From Paenibacillus sp. FSL R10-2734 (GTDB taxonomy: Bacteria; Bacillota; Bacilli; Paenibacillales; Paenibacillaceae): a stretch of 64,000 bases of DNA. The notes below the pieces were generated by a model. It was not told the origin of the DNA. It saw only the letters and a list, made by a program, of their open reading frames with translations, and searched no databases. Below, one piece after another: positions 55,570 to 63,480 of the stretch (positions are counted from its first letter, which is position 1; every line of letters begins with the position of its first letter). Position numbers and translations under genes: made by a program. The DNA is taken from contig NZ_CP150170.1 of the NCBI RefSeq assembly GCF_037963865.1, positions 5,704,001 through 5,768,000 of the forward strand, in the 5' to 3' direction.

Positions 55570-57044
55570 TCTATCATATGTTAATTGTTGATGATGAACC
55601 CATCGTACGAAATGGTCTACTTTCATTTAAATGGGAAAAGCTTGGGTTTGAGGCAGTTCACGCTTGTAACAATGGACGTGAGGCACTTCAATGGTTGAAT
55701 GCAAACCCTGTAGAGTTGGTAATGACCGATATTAAAATGCCAGGAATTGATGGTATAGCGCTCAGTGAGAGAATAAAAGAGTTATATCCAGATATAATAG
55801 TAATTCTATTAACTGGATATAATGAATTTTCATATGCTCAACAAGCTATCAAACACGGAGTCTTTGACTTTTTATTGAAACCTACAACTGATGAGGATTT
55901 TGAACTCGTATTCACTAAAGCGTATAAGTATTTAATGGAAAAAGAAGAACAGAAACGAATTCAGGAAACTATGATGTACCACTTTCTTTTGAGAAATCAA
56001 ACCATAGATATTCACATTCAAAATAATATGTTAAAAACTGATATTGTTCTACCAGATACGTTTCGGCTTCTACTCATTTACATTCATAAAGAAGTAATCA
56101 ATGATGAACTTTCTATGATCATGGATTCACATAAATTTGTACAAATTAGTAAAAGAGAATGGGTAACATTTGTAACAGATGAAGAAACTAATGCTCTATT
56201 AGAAATGTTTGAGAATCACGATATTATGTTAGGAATCTCATCCATCAAGAAGGATCCAAATGAAATATCTACTGCATATATAGAGGTAAACAGTGCACTT
56301 AATGAGAAGTTCTTAGTACCTAACAAACGAATATTTCAATATTCAGAGCAAACAAACGAAGATAACGAAATGCTACTAGTTATAGGCTTATTAAAAAAAA
56401 TTATAAACTTAAATAGTCACACTCAAGGATTGAAAATTAAAAATTTAAATGAGTTTATCGTTGATATCTTAAAAGAAATGAAAACCAAGCTTATTTCTAC
56501 ACCTTACATAAAACAATTACTAACATCATTTATTTCTATTCTAGAAGGCGAATTGATAATGTTCCCATTTTTCCCTGCAGATGAATGGAGCATGAAAAAG
56601 AAGAGTTTCTTACAAACGTTAAAAAAGGCTGAAAACATGGAGATTATTGAGGATTTTATGCTCAACGAAATATGTTACTTTTTAGATAAAATATGTAATA
56701 TGAAAACGCAGACTAAAGAGCTGATCAAACTTAATCATGTGTTAGAGCATATTCATATGCATTATGACAAGATGCTTTCTCTTGATGTTATTGCAGAAGC
56801 TTTTAACATGCATCCCAATTCATTTTCCAAATGGTTTAAAGAAACAAAAGGAGTTAATTTTATTGATTATCTAACTAGATTTCGTATAGATAAATCTCGA
56901 GAATTATTAGAACATAGTGATCTCAAATTAAGCCAAATTGCAGAAACAGTTGGTTTTATGGATCCCCGCTATTTTGGCCAAGTATTTAAAAGAATAATGA
57001 ACTTGACTCCAAGTGAATACAGAACACTTTTCTTAAAAGTATGA
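55566..57044 (+). CDS. YesN-like response regulator with AraC DNA-binding domain
   Basis: This is a 492-residue regulator. The receiver domain begins YHMLIVDDEPIVRNGLLSF with phospho-acceptor Asp in LVMTDIKMPGIDG and Lys in FLLKPTTDED. A long central region of low similarity (about 130-385) links to the C-terminal AraC domain (LDVIAEAFNMHPNSFSKWFK, LSQIAETVGFMDPRYFGQVFK). ATG 55566 is chosen: AAAGGAGG lies upstream and it overlaps the kinase stop by ATGA. It probably activates the divergent importer-GH105 operon. Its sequence is noticeably AT-rich. Confidence 0.9.
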   Translation: MIYHMLIVDDEPIVRNGLLSFKWEKLGFEAVHACNNGREALQWLNANPVELVMTDIKMPGIDGIALSERIKELYPDIIVILLTGYNEFSYAQQAIKHGVFDFLLKPTTDEDFELVFTKAYKYLMEKEEQKRIQETMMYHFLLRNQTIDIHIQNNMLKTDIVLPDTFRLLLIYIHKEVINDELSMIMDSHKFVQISKREWVTFVTDEETNALLEMFENHDIMLGISSIKKDPNEISTAYIEVNSALNEKFLVPNKRIFQYSEQTNEDNEMLLVIGLLKKIINLNSHTQGLKIKNLNEFIVDILKEMKTKLISTPYIKQLLTSFISILEGELIMFPFFPADEWSMKKKSFLQTLKKAENMEIIEDFMLNEICYFLDKICNMKTQTKELIKLNHVLEHIHMHYDKMLSLDVIAEAFNMHPNSFSKWFKETKGVNFIDYLTRFRIDKSRELLEHSDLKLSQIAETVGFMDPRYFGQVFKRIMNLTPSEYRTLFLKV

Positions 57045-57157
57045 ATAACTTGCAACTAAGCGTTGGAATATGCCCGGAAGATTTAAGAAAAACCTCACCT
57101 ACGGCTCGGTCCTTTAAAAATCCGTGAGTAAATCTTTACGATTCAGCTGGTGTGGGG

Positions 57158-57273
57158 GGGACGGATATGGATTCCAATCGCTGCTCTACTTCTTGTTTCT
57201 TTTATTATATTTTATCGGTTGAAACAAGAAGTTCAAAGGCGACCGCTTCGCTTTTCCATTCCATATCCGTCCC
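57158..57273. repeat. 116-bp palindromic element with 14-bp perfect terminal inverted repeats
   Basis: GGGACGGATATGGA (57158-57171) and its exact complement (57260-57273) bound the element. Inside, CTTCTTGTTTC (57189-57199) and GAAACAAGAAG (57221-57231) are also perfectly inverted. It has the look of a dispersed MITE-like or structured RNA repeat. Together with the next two entries it fills the 927-bp gap after the yesN-like gene, where no gene is visible. Confidence 0.8.
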
Positions 57274-57381
57274 TTTCTATTCTACTTGGGAGCTTTCTTC
57301 TACTTTTTTCAATGCCAAGTACATCTGTACAAGCCTAATCAGGGGGTGATTTAGGGAGAATTACGGTGTGCCTCGTTCATC

Positions 57382-57529
57382 TTACCGACGGCACATTGTG
57401 TTCTATTTTTCGCATACATTTGGCTCGTTTACGTTACCAGCGATACATTGTGTTCAATTTTACGCATACATTTATCCGTAAGCTCGACTACAACATGTAT
57501 TTTCGAGGATATAAGGTCCACTCGGTCCG
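57382..57529. repeat. Degenerate repeat units, period about 51-52 bp
   Basis: Units with CACATTGTGTTCTATTTTTCG and TACATTGTGTTCAATTTTACG follow TTACC at 57382 and 57434 (spacing 52). A reverse unit ending GGTCCACTCGGTCCG lies at 57529. It appears to be a decayed relative of the element at 57586. Confidence 0.5.
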
Positions 57530-57585
57530 TACATCCATAATTCCGAACGCTATCCAATACTACCTTCGTAGGGAGCTTCCACATG

Positions 57586-57764
57586 CGGACCGTATGGCCC
57601 TTATTTCTGATAAATGTGTACATTTAGTCGGGTTATCGGACCCCATTGCACTTATTCCCTAAAAACAAGCCCATTTTCAGGTGATTTAGGTCGAATAACG
57701 GCGCTGGTGTCCGTTTGATTCGAAAAAAACAGGTTTTTAGAGCATATAAGGTCATCTGTGTCCG
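57586..57764. repeat. 179-bp palindromic element, second copy of the four-unit family
   Basis: Forward units start at 57586 (CGGACCGTATGGCCCTTAT) and 57637 (CGGACCCCATTGCACTTATT). Reverse units end at 57713 (GGCGCTGGTGTCCG) and 57764 (ATAAGGTCATCTGTGTCCG). Both spacings are 51 and both pairs are centred on 57675. The last unit matches the 8138-8157 unit at 19 of 20 positions. Confidence 0.78.
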
Positions 57765-57891
57765 TTACACCAACACTTCCCTCCGTTTTCACAAGTTGAA
57801 TAGTGCTCCATGCCCTATCTTTAGCAGAAAATGAAAATAAGGCGTTAGGATATCCTTCACCTCAAAATGTTTTAAATTCTATAAGGTAAAC

Positions 57892-57932
57892 AAAAACAGC
57901 GCACACTGATCGAATCGGTGCGCGCTGTTTTA
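57892..57932 (-). terminator. Terminator of the aldo/keto reductase gene
   Basis: On the minus strand AACAGCGCGCACCGATT pairs with the complementary arm GTGTGCGCTGTT, then TTTTTG. It lies 40 bp after the stop. Confidence 0.85.
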
Positions 57933-57971
57933 GGTTTTTTCATCGATCTACTTGACAGGGATACGAACAGA

Positions 57972-58967
57972 TTATCGCGGTGGCAAAGCACCTACAACTG
58001 GATGCGGAACATAGAGCTCTTCTAAAGCTTGCATTTCCTCAGGCGTTAATGTTACTGAGAGCGCATCGACGGCATCATCAAGATGGTCGATCTTCGTGAC
58101 CCCGATAATCGGCGCTGTTACAGGCTCCTTCTGCAGCATCCACGCCAAGGCAACTTGAGCGCGTGGAAGTCCACGCTCCTCTGCGATTTGCATAAGTCTC
58201 TCCGCGACCAATTGGTCTTGCTGGGCCGTCGGACCATATTTGCTTTTCTGGGCTTGGTCTGTCTCCGAACGGTAGGTTGTCTCGGACCAAGCGCGCGCTA
58301 ATTTTCCTGAAGCAAGCGGGCTATAGGGAATCACTCCGATTTTCTCCTCTTTACAGAGCGGCAGCATCTCGCGCTCATCCTCGCGATAGATGAGATTATA
58401 ATGATTCTGCATAGCGGCGAATCGCGTCCAGCCATGCTGCTCAGCAACATGCAATGCCTTCTGGAATTGCCATGCGTACATGGCGGAGGCCCCAATATGT
58501 CTCGCCTTCCCCGCCTTCACTACATCATGCAGCGCCTCCATCGTTTCCTCGATTGGCGTATCGTAATCCCACCGATGAATCTGATATAGATCTACATAAT
58601 CCGTACCGAGTCTTTTCAAGCTCTGATCAATCTCATTCATGATGGCTTTTCTAGACAATCCCGCACCGTTTGGCCCCTCCTTCATACGGAAGAATACCTT
58701 TGTTGCAAGAACGATTTCATCACGATTGGCATAATCCTTAAGGGCTCTGCCCATAATTTCTTCACTCGCACCTGTCGAATAAATATTTGCCGTATCAAAA
58801 AAATTGATGCCGAGCTCCAGCGCTCTTTTTATAATCGGCCGACTCTGCTCTTCGTTTAGTAACCACGGATGGTTCCACCGCTCAACATCACCAAAGCTCA
58901 TACAACCTAGACAAATGCGCGATACATCCATGCCTGTATTTCCTAGCTTCACATATTGCATATCCAT
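57972..58967 (-). CDS. Aldo/keto reductase (oxidoreductase)
   Basis: This is a 331-residue NADPH-dependent reductase of the aldo/keto superfamily. The catalytic tetrad is visible as Asp in NFFDTANIYS, Tyr in the same motif, Lys in VLATKVFF and His in YQIHRWDYDTP. The coenzyme-binding C-terminus shows VIPYSPLASGKLAR and APIIGVTKIDHLDDAV. It belongs to the YqkF/IolS-like group that reduces aldehydes; the natural substrate is unknown. GAGG lies 4 bases upstream of ATG 58967. A decayed TetR gene lies upstream, which may once have controlled it. Confidence 0.9.
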   Translation of the reverse strand: MDMQYVKLGNTGMDVSRICLGCMSFGDVERWNHPWLLNEEQSRPIIKRALELGINFFDTANIYSTGASEEIMGRALKDYANRDEIVLATKVFFRMKEGPNGAGLSRKAIMNEIDQSLKRLGTDYVDLYQIHRWDYDTPIEETMEALHDVVKAGKARHIGASAMYAWQFQKALHVAEQHGWTRFAAMQNHYNLIYREDEREMLPLCKEEKIGVIPYSPLASGKLARAWSETTYRSETDQAQKSKYGPTAQQDQLVAERLMQIAEERGLPRAQVALAWMLQKEPVTAPIIGVTKIDHLDDAVDALSVTLTPEEMQALEELYVPHPVVGALPPR

Positions 58968-59119
58968 GAATCCTCACTTTCGACAGTTATTATTTATGTG
59001 TCTATTGTACGCTCTAGAGCTAACTCTAAGTCAAGCTTTCATGAACAACCCATCGACTCAAATGCTCCTCGTTTTTCTTCATTCTTTCATGATACGTTGG
59101 ATCACAAAATCAGTTACTC
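58968..59119. other. Gap upstream of the aldo/keto reductase gene
   Basis: This stretch shows no supported gene, hairpin or clear promoter. Frames that cross it are antisense extensions from the reductase gene. Confidence 0.5.
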
Positions 59120-59470
59120 ACATGGATGTTCCGAATTTGGTGGAGTGATATTCTCCCGACATTCGATAGTCTTTGTGCCATTTCATAGGTCGAATCTCTT
59201 AATCCATTGTCCAATAAAGCCAATCTTGCCATAGGCGAGAAAGCTTGCGTACGTCGTATCTTCAATTACATTTTCCAACAAGGAATATAGCAGTTCAGAT
59301 AAACACATGACAAAATTAGGATCTCGATAGCGGTCACGATAAAAATGTTGATACCGTTTTATATGCTCCAGTATAGATATCATAGTAGGTAAGTACTGTA
59401 AATAAAAAAACCTCCCCACCTTCGTAATGGTTACGAAGATAAAGAAGGCTATACAGAAGCTGATATACAT
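59120..59470 (-). pseudogene. C-terminal remnant of a TetR-family regulator
   Basis: The minus frame (stop at 59183) reads ISILEHIKRYQHFYRDRY, then CLSELLYSLLENVI and SFLAYGKIGFIGQWIKRFD, which is the pattern of the ligand-binding half of TetR proteins. The N-terminal helix-turn-helix is missing. After the stop the alternative frame (IRPMKWHKDYRMSGEY) may carry the rest of the C-terminus, implying a frameshift. It is most likely a decayed regulator, possibly of the adjacent reductase. Confidence 0.55.
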
Positions 59471-59610
59471 AAGAAGTTAAGTTTTATCCAGCATTTTCTG
59501 GTGTAATTTACTCCACGTACTATTAAAATATGTGTCTTAGTTCACAATCACTCAATATCCTGACCTTTCACAGCTAACGCTATCAACAATCCTTGTAATT
59601 CGTAGTTCGT

Positions 59611-60342
59611 TTATTTTTTGATTATGACAACTGAAATATCATCTTTCGAGCCCGCTTCAATGGCAGCTTGTACAATACTTTGGCAAATCTCTTTTTCAGA
59701 TATTCCGGCCATCATTAAACTTTCCAACTCATCTATTCCGATAAAATCATGAACTCCATCCGATGTCAGCAGTAATGTATTAAATTTTTGTAACTCTGCA
59801 ATGCTAATACTGTCGAATAAGATTGCCTTTCCGCCCCCAAAGCAGTTTGTTATTTCATTTTTCCTGCATTGAGAAGCGTCATCAATTCTCCCCATTTTCA
59901 ACAGGCGGTTATATACCGTATGGTCTGTTGTTAACTGCTTAAGATAGCCCCCCTGCAGAACGTATGATCTAGTATTACCAATATGAACAAGAAGTATTTT
60001 GTCTCCTGAACACACGATCCCTGTTAGAGTAGTTGCTGCTGTTGAAAGCCCCTTCTTAATTCCCTCAGTAATCAAAGCAATATTAATGTTTTCTAATTTT
60101 TGCTGAAGTTCCGTTTCATTGACTATTTGCTCTAAGTTTATGTTTTTTACTCCCTCAGCAACAAAGGTTGCGGCAAAATTCCCACCAGCGTTCCCGCCTA
60201 CTCCATCGGCTATACAAACAGAACCTTTTAATTGTAGTGCATATTCTGCATTGCCTCCACAAACAAGCATATCTCCTATAAGAACAATGTCCTCACACTG
60301 TTTTTTTCCAGCCCCGCACTGCACTGAAACATAAACTTTCAT
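59611..60342 (-). CDS. PP2C-family Ser/Thr protein phosphatase
   Basis: This is a 243-residue PPM/PP2C phosphatase. The metal-binding motifs are GSVCIADGVGGNAGG (motif with catalytic Asp), LVHIGNTRSYVL, TTDHTV, LLLTSDGVHDFI and GSKDDISVVII. The N-terminus (VQCGAGKKQCEDIVLIGD) replaces the usual RxxNED start with QCED, retaining the Asp. It would remove phosphate from Ser/Thr residues in the cytoplasm. Its ATG overlaps the AAA+ gene stop by 4 bases. No Ser/Thr kinase is in the window, so the partner kinase may lie beyond the right edge. It is the last gene of the operon on this strand. Confidence 0.9.
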   Translation of the reverse strand: MKVYVSVQCGAGKKQCEDIVLIGDMLVCGGNAEYALQLKGSVCIADGVGGNAGGNFAATFVAEGVKNINLEQIVNETELQQKLENINIALITEGIKKGLSTAATTLTGIVCSGDKILLVHIGNTRSYVLQGGYLKQLTTDHTVYNRLLKMGRIDDASQCRKNEITNCFGGGKAILFDSISIAELQKFNTLLLTSDGVHDFIGIDELESLMMAGISEKEICQSIVQAAIEAGSKDDISVVIIKK

Positions 60343-62216
60343 ATGCCACCTCTTGTGCAGTCGATCGAATATGGCATATTTGTTGCGTCAATAGAATTGA
60401 TAGTGATACTCTCATCACCTTTTATTGCATTATCAAAGAGATATCGTGACAGCGGGTTAATAAGCAAACTCTCAACAATGTTTCCAATTCCTCGCGCTCC
60501 ATTGGAGAGATTGCCAAGAGACTTTTCAAGAAGTGTAGCACGAGCCTCTTCCCTCAGACTCAACTCAATTCGTTTTTCACTTGACAGGTTAGTGACAATC
60601 TTCCTTAATTGTGCATCGAGGATAGTTTCTGCTACCTCTGGCCGAATAAAATCAAACACCACAACGTTTTCGCCTATTCTATTCAGAATTTCCGGACGAC
60701 CAAGTTCTAGCATAAAGTAGTTTCCAATGGCTTGACGTACTTTCGCCTGAACCTCATTGTACTCCATCTTTTCAGTGACATTTGCCTCTCGGACACCCAG
60801 TTCGTTGCGCGTGAAAATTCCGAGATTACTCGTAAAAATGATAATACATTCGGAGAAATACACCGTATTTCCCTGCCCATCGGTCATACGGCCATCCTCA
60901 AGGATCTGAAGAAATTTGTCAAATATCGACGGATGTGCTTTTTCAATTTCGTCAAACAAAAGGATTGAGAAGGGATTCTCCTTTACGGCATTGGTTAATT
61001 GCCCACCTGCTTCATATCCAACATAGCCTGGAGGAGCTCCAAGGAGTTTTTGGTCACTATGACTTTGACCGTACTCGCTCATATCGAAACGAATGCAACA
61101 ATTTTCATCGCCAAATAGTTTTTCAGCAAGGGTTTTAGCAGTTTCTGTCTTGCCGGTTCCTGTGGGTCCAGCAAAGAACAAGATGCCCTTTGGCTTGGTG
61201 TGAGAGGAGTGCTGAAGCCCCGACATACCAGTAACTGCTCGCTTGACCACGTCAAGAGTTTTTATTATCGCATATTCCTGTCCTTTAATTCTTTTTCTGA
61301 AATCATCATGTGCCGTGGAGAATGCATTCACATCGAGATTGTCCCATGGATTTTCTTTTATCCCATATTTATAAAGATCAATGACCGATGGCATCTGACT
61401 TATGCCGATACGTTCATTTTTACAAAGTCGACGTAACCCATTTATTTCCGTAAAACAAAACCCTTCAGTTAACCCGATAAATTTGTCCTGTACTTTGTTA
61501 AGTTCATTCGGATGCTCTTTGTAATAAGTAATATCTGCTTCATAAACATCCGAAGCGAAGAAACTTGAAAAATTTTCTCCTTTTACAAGGAGTTCTCGTT
61601 CTTCACGCGATGGAACCCCTAGCATAATGGTTTTAACATTGGGATTGTCATGATAAAACCATGCGGGAATATCGTTGAGTTTGTTTACTATCATTACAAC
61701 AATATTTTTTAGAACACCACTTTCTGTTCGGACATCCTTTCCCTCAAGAGAGGAGAGAAGCAAATTTACGAAGCTGTCCACTTCAGCCTGAGTCAAACTA
61801 TCTGGCGATGTTATATAGCGTGATGCAAGTGTCATGATAATCGCCGTGGCACTGATACTTTGCCCAACAGCTTTTCGAACAATCGAAGCGGCAGAGTTGC
61901 TTTTACCGCCAAACTCCGCACGTATATAATTTCCGTCGAGCTTAGAATCCGTGAGATTAGCAAATGCTTCAATGTTGCCATCTTCACTAGAATTATAAAA
62001 CCCCTGTATACTATCAAAAAAGGTGACTGTCTGATACCCCATATCTTTGAAATAGTAATGCAGATATTCGGGCAGACGGAGGATACTTCCTTTAGAAATA
62101 CCTCCTTCAACCGGATACTGGTAAACATCAAGAACATTTCCTTCGACGATAATCAGCGGCTTGATTTTACTGAATATACCTAGTTCACGATGCCATTTGG
62201 GAATGTAGTTCTTCAT
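60339..62216 (-). CDS. ClpB/ClpA-like AAA+ ATPase with degenerate first AAA domain
   Basis: This is a 625-residue protein. Residues about 1-270 look like an AAA domain without Walker A (KPLIIVEGNVLDVYQYP; then VVMIVNKLNDIPAWFYHDNP and LGVPSREERELLV). Residues about 300-620 form an intact ClpB-D2-type domain: Walker A GPTGTGKTETAK (about 349), the pore-type loop GAPPGYVGYEAGG, Walker B ILLFDEIEKAHP (about 422), IIIFTSNLG (about 462) and the sensor-2 segment NGARGIGNIVESLL (about 572). It lacks the ClpB N-domain and the coiled-coil middle domain. It probably remodels a protein complex. A ribosome site GAGAGGGG precedes ATG 62216. It lies 32 bp after the radical SAM gene. Confidence 0.88.
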   Translation of the reverse strand: MKNYIPKWHRELGIFSKIKPLIIVEGNVLDVYQYPVEGGISKGSILRLPEYLHYYFKDMGYQTVTFFDSIQGFYNSSEDGNIEAFANLTDSKLDGNYIRAEFGGKSNSAASIVRKAVGQSISATAIIMTLASRYITSPDSLTQAEVDSFVNLLLSSLEGKDVRTESGVLKNIVVMIVNKLNDIPAWFYHDNPNVKTIMLGVPSREERELLVKGENFSSFFASDVYEADITYYKEHPNELNKVQDKFIGLTEGFCFTEINGLRRLCKNERIGISQMPSVIDLYKYGIKENPWDNLDVNAFSTAHDDFRKRIKGQEYAIIKTLDVVKRAVTGMSGLQHSSHTKPKGILFFAGPTGTGKTETAKTLAEKLFGDENCCIRFDMSEYGQSHSDQKLLGAPPGYVGYEAGGQLTNAVKENPFSILLFDEIEKAHPSIFDKFLQILEDGRMTDGQGNTVYFSECIIIFTSNLGIFTRNELGVREANVTEKMEYNEVQAKVRQAIGNYFMLELGRPEILNRIGENVVVFDFIRPEVAETILDAQLRKIVTNLSSEKRIELSLREEARATLLEKSLGNLSNGARGIGNIVESLLINPLSRYLFDNAIKGDESITINSIDATNMPYSIDCTRGGI

Positions 62217-62248
62217 GGCGAGCCCCTCTCAATAATTATCTTCACCGG

Positions 62249-62857
62249 TCATACCTCCCGATGAAATATTTTATTAGAAATATTCTTTTTAAATTCTCGC
62301 CTGTGTATGCCCACAGATACAATGCCATCGGTGGTAGTGAAATTCTGAATCTTATTGTCAGCTGTCTTCATATAATTTTCATAAAAAGCTTTGTATTCAT
62401 TGTTCAAGACAATAACATTTTGATTTTCAGAACCTCTGAGAGCAACATTTGTATTCAACTCCTCAATATATACTCCGTCTACTAACACCGCAGCTGTACC
62501 GAGGATCTCATCAATAAAACAAGAATTTTGTAAGCGAAGTTCATCATATTTATATCCCGAATAGATAATTATGTCTCTACTTATCGTTTTCAGATAAGTA
62601 ATGAGTTCAGCAAGTTCCTGTGGTTGCGACATTGGTTCACCACCAGTTATGGTGAACCCGTCTACATTATGGGTATCAACTACATTACCTATCAGTTCTT
62701 TTAAATTAGAGAGAGTAATCTCATATTCTGAACGTTGTTCCCATAGTTCTGGATTGATGCAACCCAAGCACCTCCTTGGGCATCCACTAACCCAAATACC
62801 GATTCGATTCCCCGGCCCTAAAGCCTTCACTGGATAAAGGATTCTAGCTATGTTCAT
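62249..62857 (-). CDS. Radical SAM protein, NrdG/activase-like
   Basis: This is a 202-residue radical SAM enzyme. The iron-sulfur motif is CPRRCLGC (C-x3-C-x2-C) at about residues 26-33, preceded by GPGNRIGIWVSG as in anaerobic ribonucleotide reductase activases. FTITGGEPMSQ is the SAM-binding GGE motif. The second half resembles the NrdG fold (IIIYSGYKYDEL, AAVLVDGVYIEEL), with a C-terminal extension of about 40 residues. No NrdD reductase is nearby, so the target is probably a protein of this operon rather than ribonucleotide reductase. Its ATG overlaps the FHA gene stop by 4 bases. Confidence 0.85.
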   Translation of the reverse strand: MNIARILYPVKALGPGNRIGIWVSGCPRRCLGCINPELWEQRSEYEITLSNLKELIGNVVDTHNVDGFTITGGEPMSQPQELAELITYLKTISRDIIIYSGYKYDELRLQNSCFIDEILGTAAVLVDGVYIEELNTNVALRGSENQNVIVLNNEYKAFYENYMKTADNKIQNFTTTDGIVSVGIHRREFKKNISNKIFHREV

Positions 62858-63480
62858 ACCGATACCTCTGCTATGAAATATGCTGCTTGGTTTTGCCGCT
62901 CACCATTTATCATTTTCCCACCTATCCCTATCTCATCTCCATTTTTAAGCAAATACGGTATATTGGCTGGGATTAGTGTGTTGTTTACGAACGTATAGTT
63001 TGTACTGCTCATGTTTTCAACATAGACTTCTCCGTTCACAATAGTGAACTTTGCATGTTTACGGCTAACATAAGTTTTGACCTCGAGATATTGCCGCATT
63101 TCTGCTTCGCGCCCAATGATTGTGACAGGCGTCTCAAGAGGAAAAATAAATTCATCGTTAATAGAACGAAGCACAGCCTTATTGGACGCTTTTAATGAAG
63201 ACTGTACTTCCATTGCGCGAATATCAGATATATCCTCGCCACATGAAGAACACTTCCGAGCTTGAGGGGAATTAACTGTGCCACAATCACATGTCTTTAC
63301 AAGACTGTAGTTACTACTTAAGACAGTTACACTTTTAACAGATTCATTAACAAATGATAGTCCCGCTTCATCAACAATCTTAATTCCAGTAAGATCTGTT
63401 TCACACTTTTTGCATTCCAATAATGCAGGAGGATTATGCTCATTGCAGGCAGGACACACCTTAAATTTGGTTAATATCAT
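62854..63480 (-). CDS. Zinc-ribbon and FHA-domain protein
   Basis: This is a 208-residue protein. Two zinc ribbons come first: VCPACNEHNPPALLECKKC (about residues 9-27) and CDCGTVNSPQARKCSSC (about 65-81). The C-terminal FHA domain (about 110-200) keeps the phospho-Thr-binding residues: GRE, SRKHA and SSTNYTFVN. FHA domains bind phosphothreonine, so this protein is likely the reader of a kinase/phosphatase switch involving the PP2C of the same operon. ATG 63480 is chosen: AAGGAG lies 8 bases upstream and the upstream stop overlaps it (TGATG); a TTG at 63483 is an alternative. Confidence 0.9.
   Translation of the reverse strand: MILTKFKVCPACNEHNPPALLECKKCETDLTGIKIVDEAGLSFVNESVKSVTVLSSNYSLVKTCDCGTVNSPQARKCSSCGEDISDIRAMEVQSSLKASNKAVLRSINDEFIFPLETPVTIIGREAEMRQYLEVKTYVSRKHAKFTIVNGEVYVENMSSTNYTFVNNTLIPANIPYLLKNGDEIGIGGKMINGERQNQAAYFIAEVSV

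Noticed and set aside
57366..57662. A 98-codon plus-strand frame after the yesN-like gene
   Set aside because: It is made of degenerate palindromic repeat units, so the open frame is incidental.
58804..59148. A 114-codon plus-strand frame near the aldo/keto reductase start
   Set aside because: Most of it is antisense to the reductase and the rest crosses a gap with no ribosome site.
62249..62857. Radical SAM gene as the anaerobic ribonucleotide reductase activase nrdG
   Set aside because: No nrdD lies nearby, the gene is translationally coupled to an FHA gene, and it has an extra C-terminal segment, so a dedicated role in this operon is more likely.
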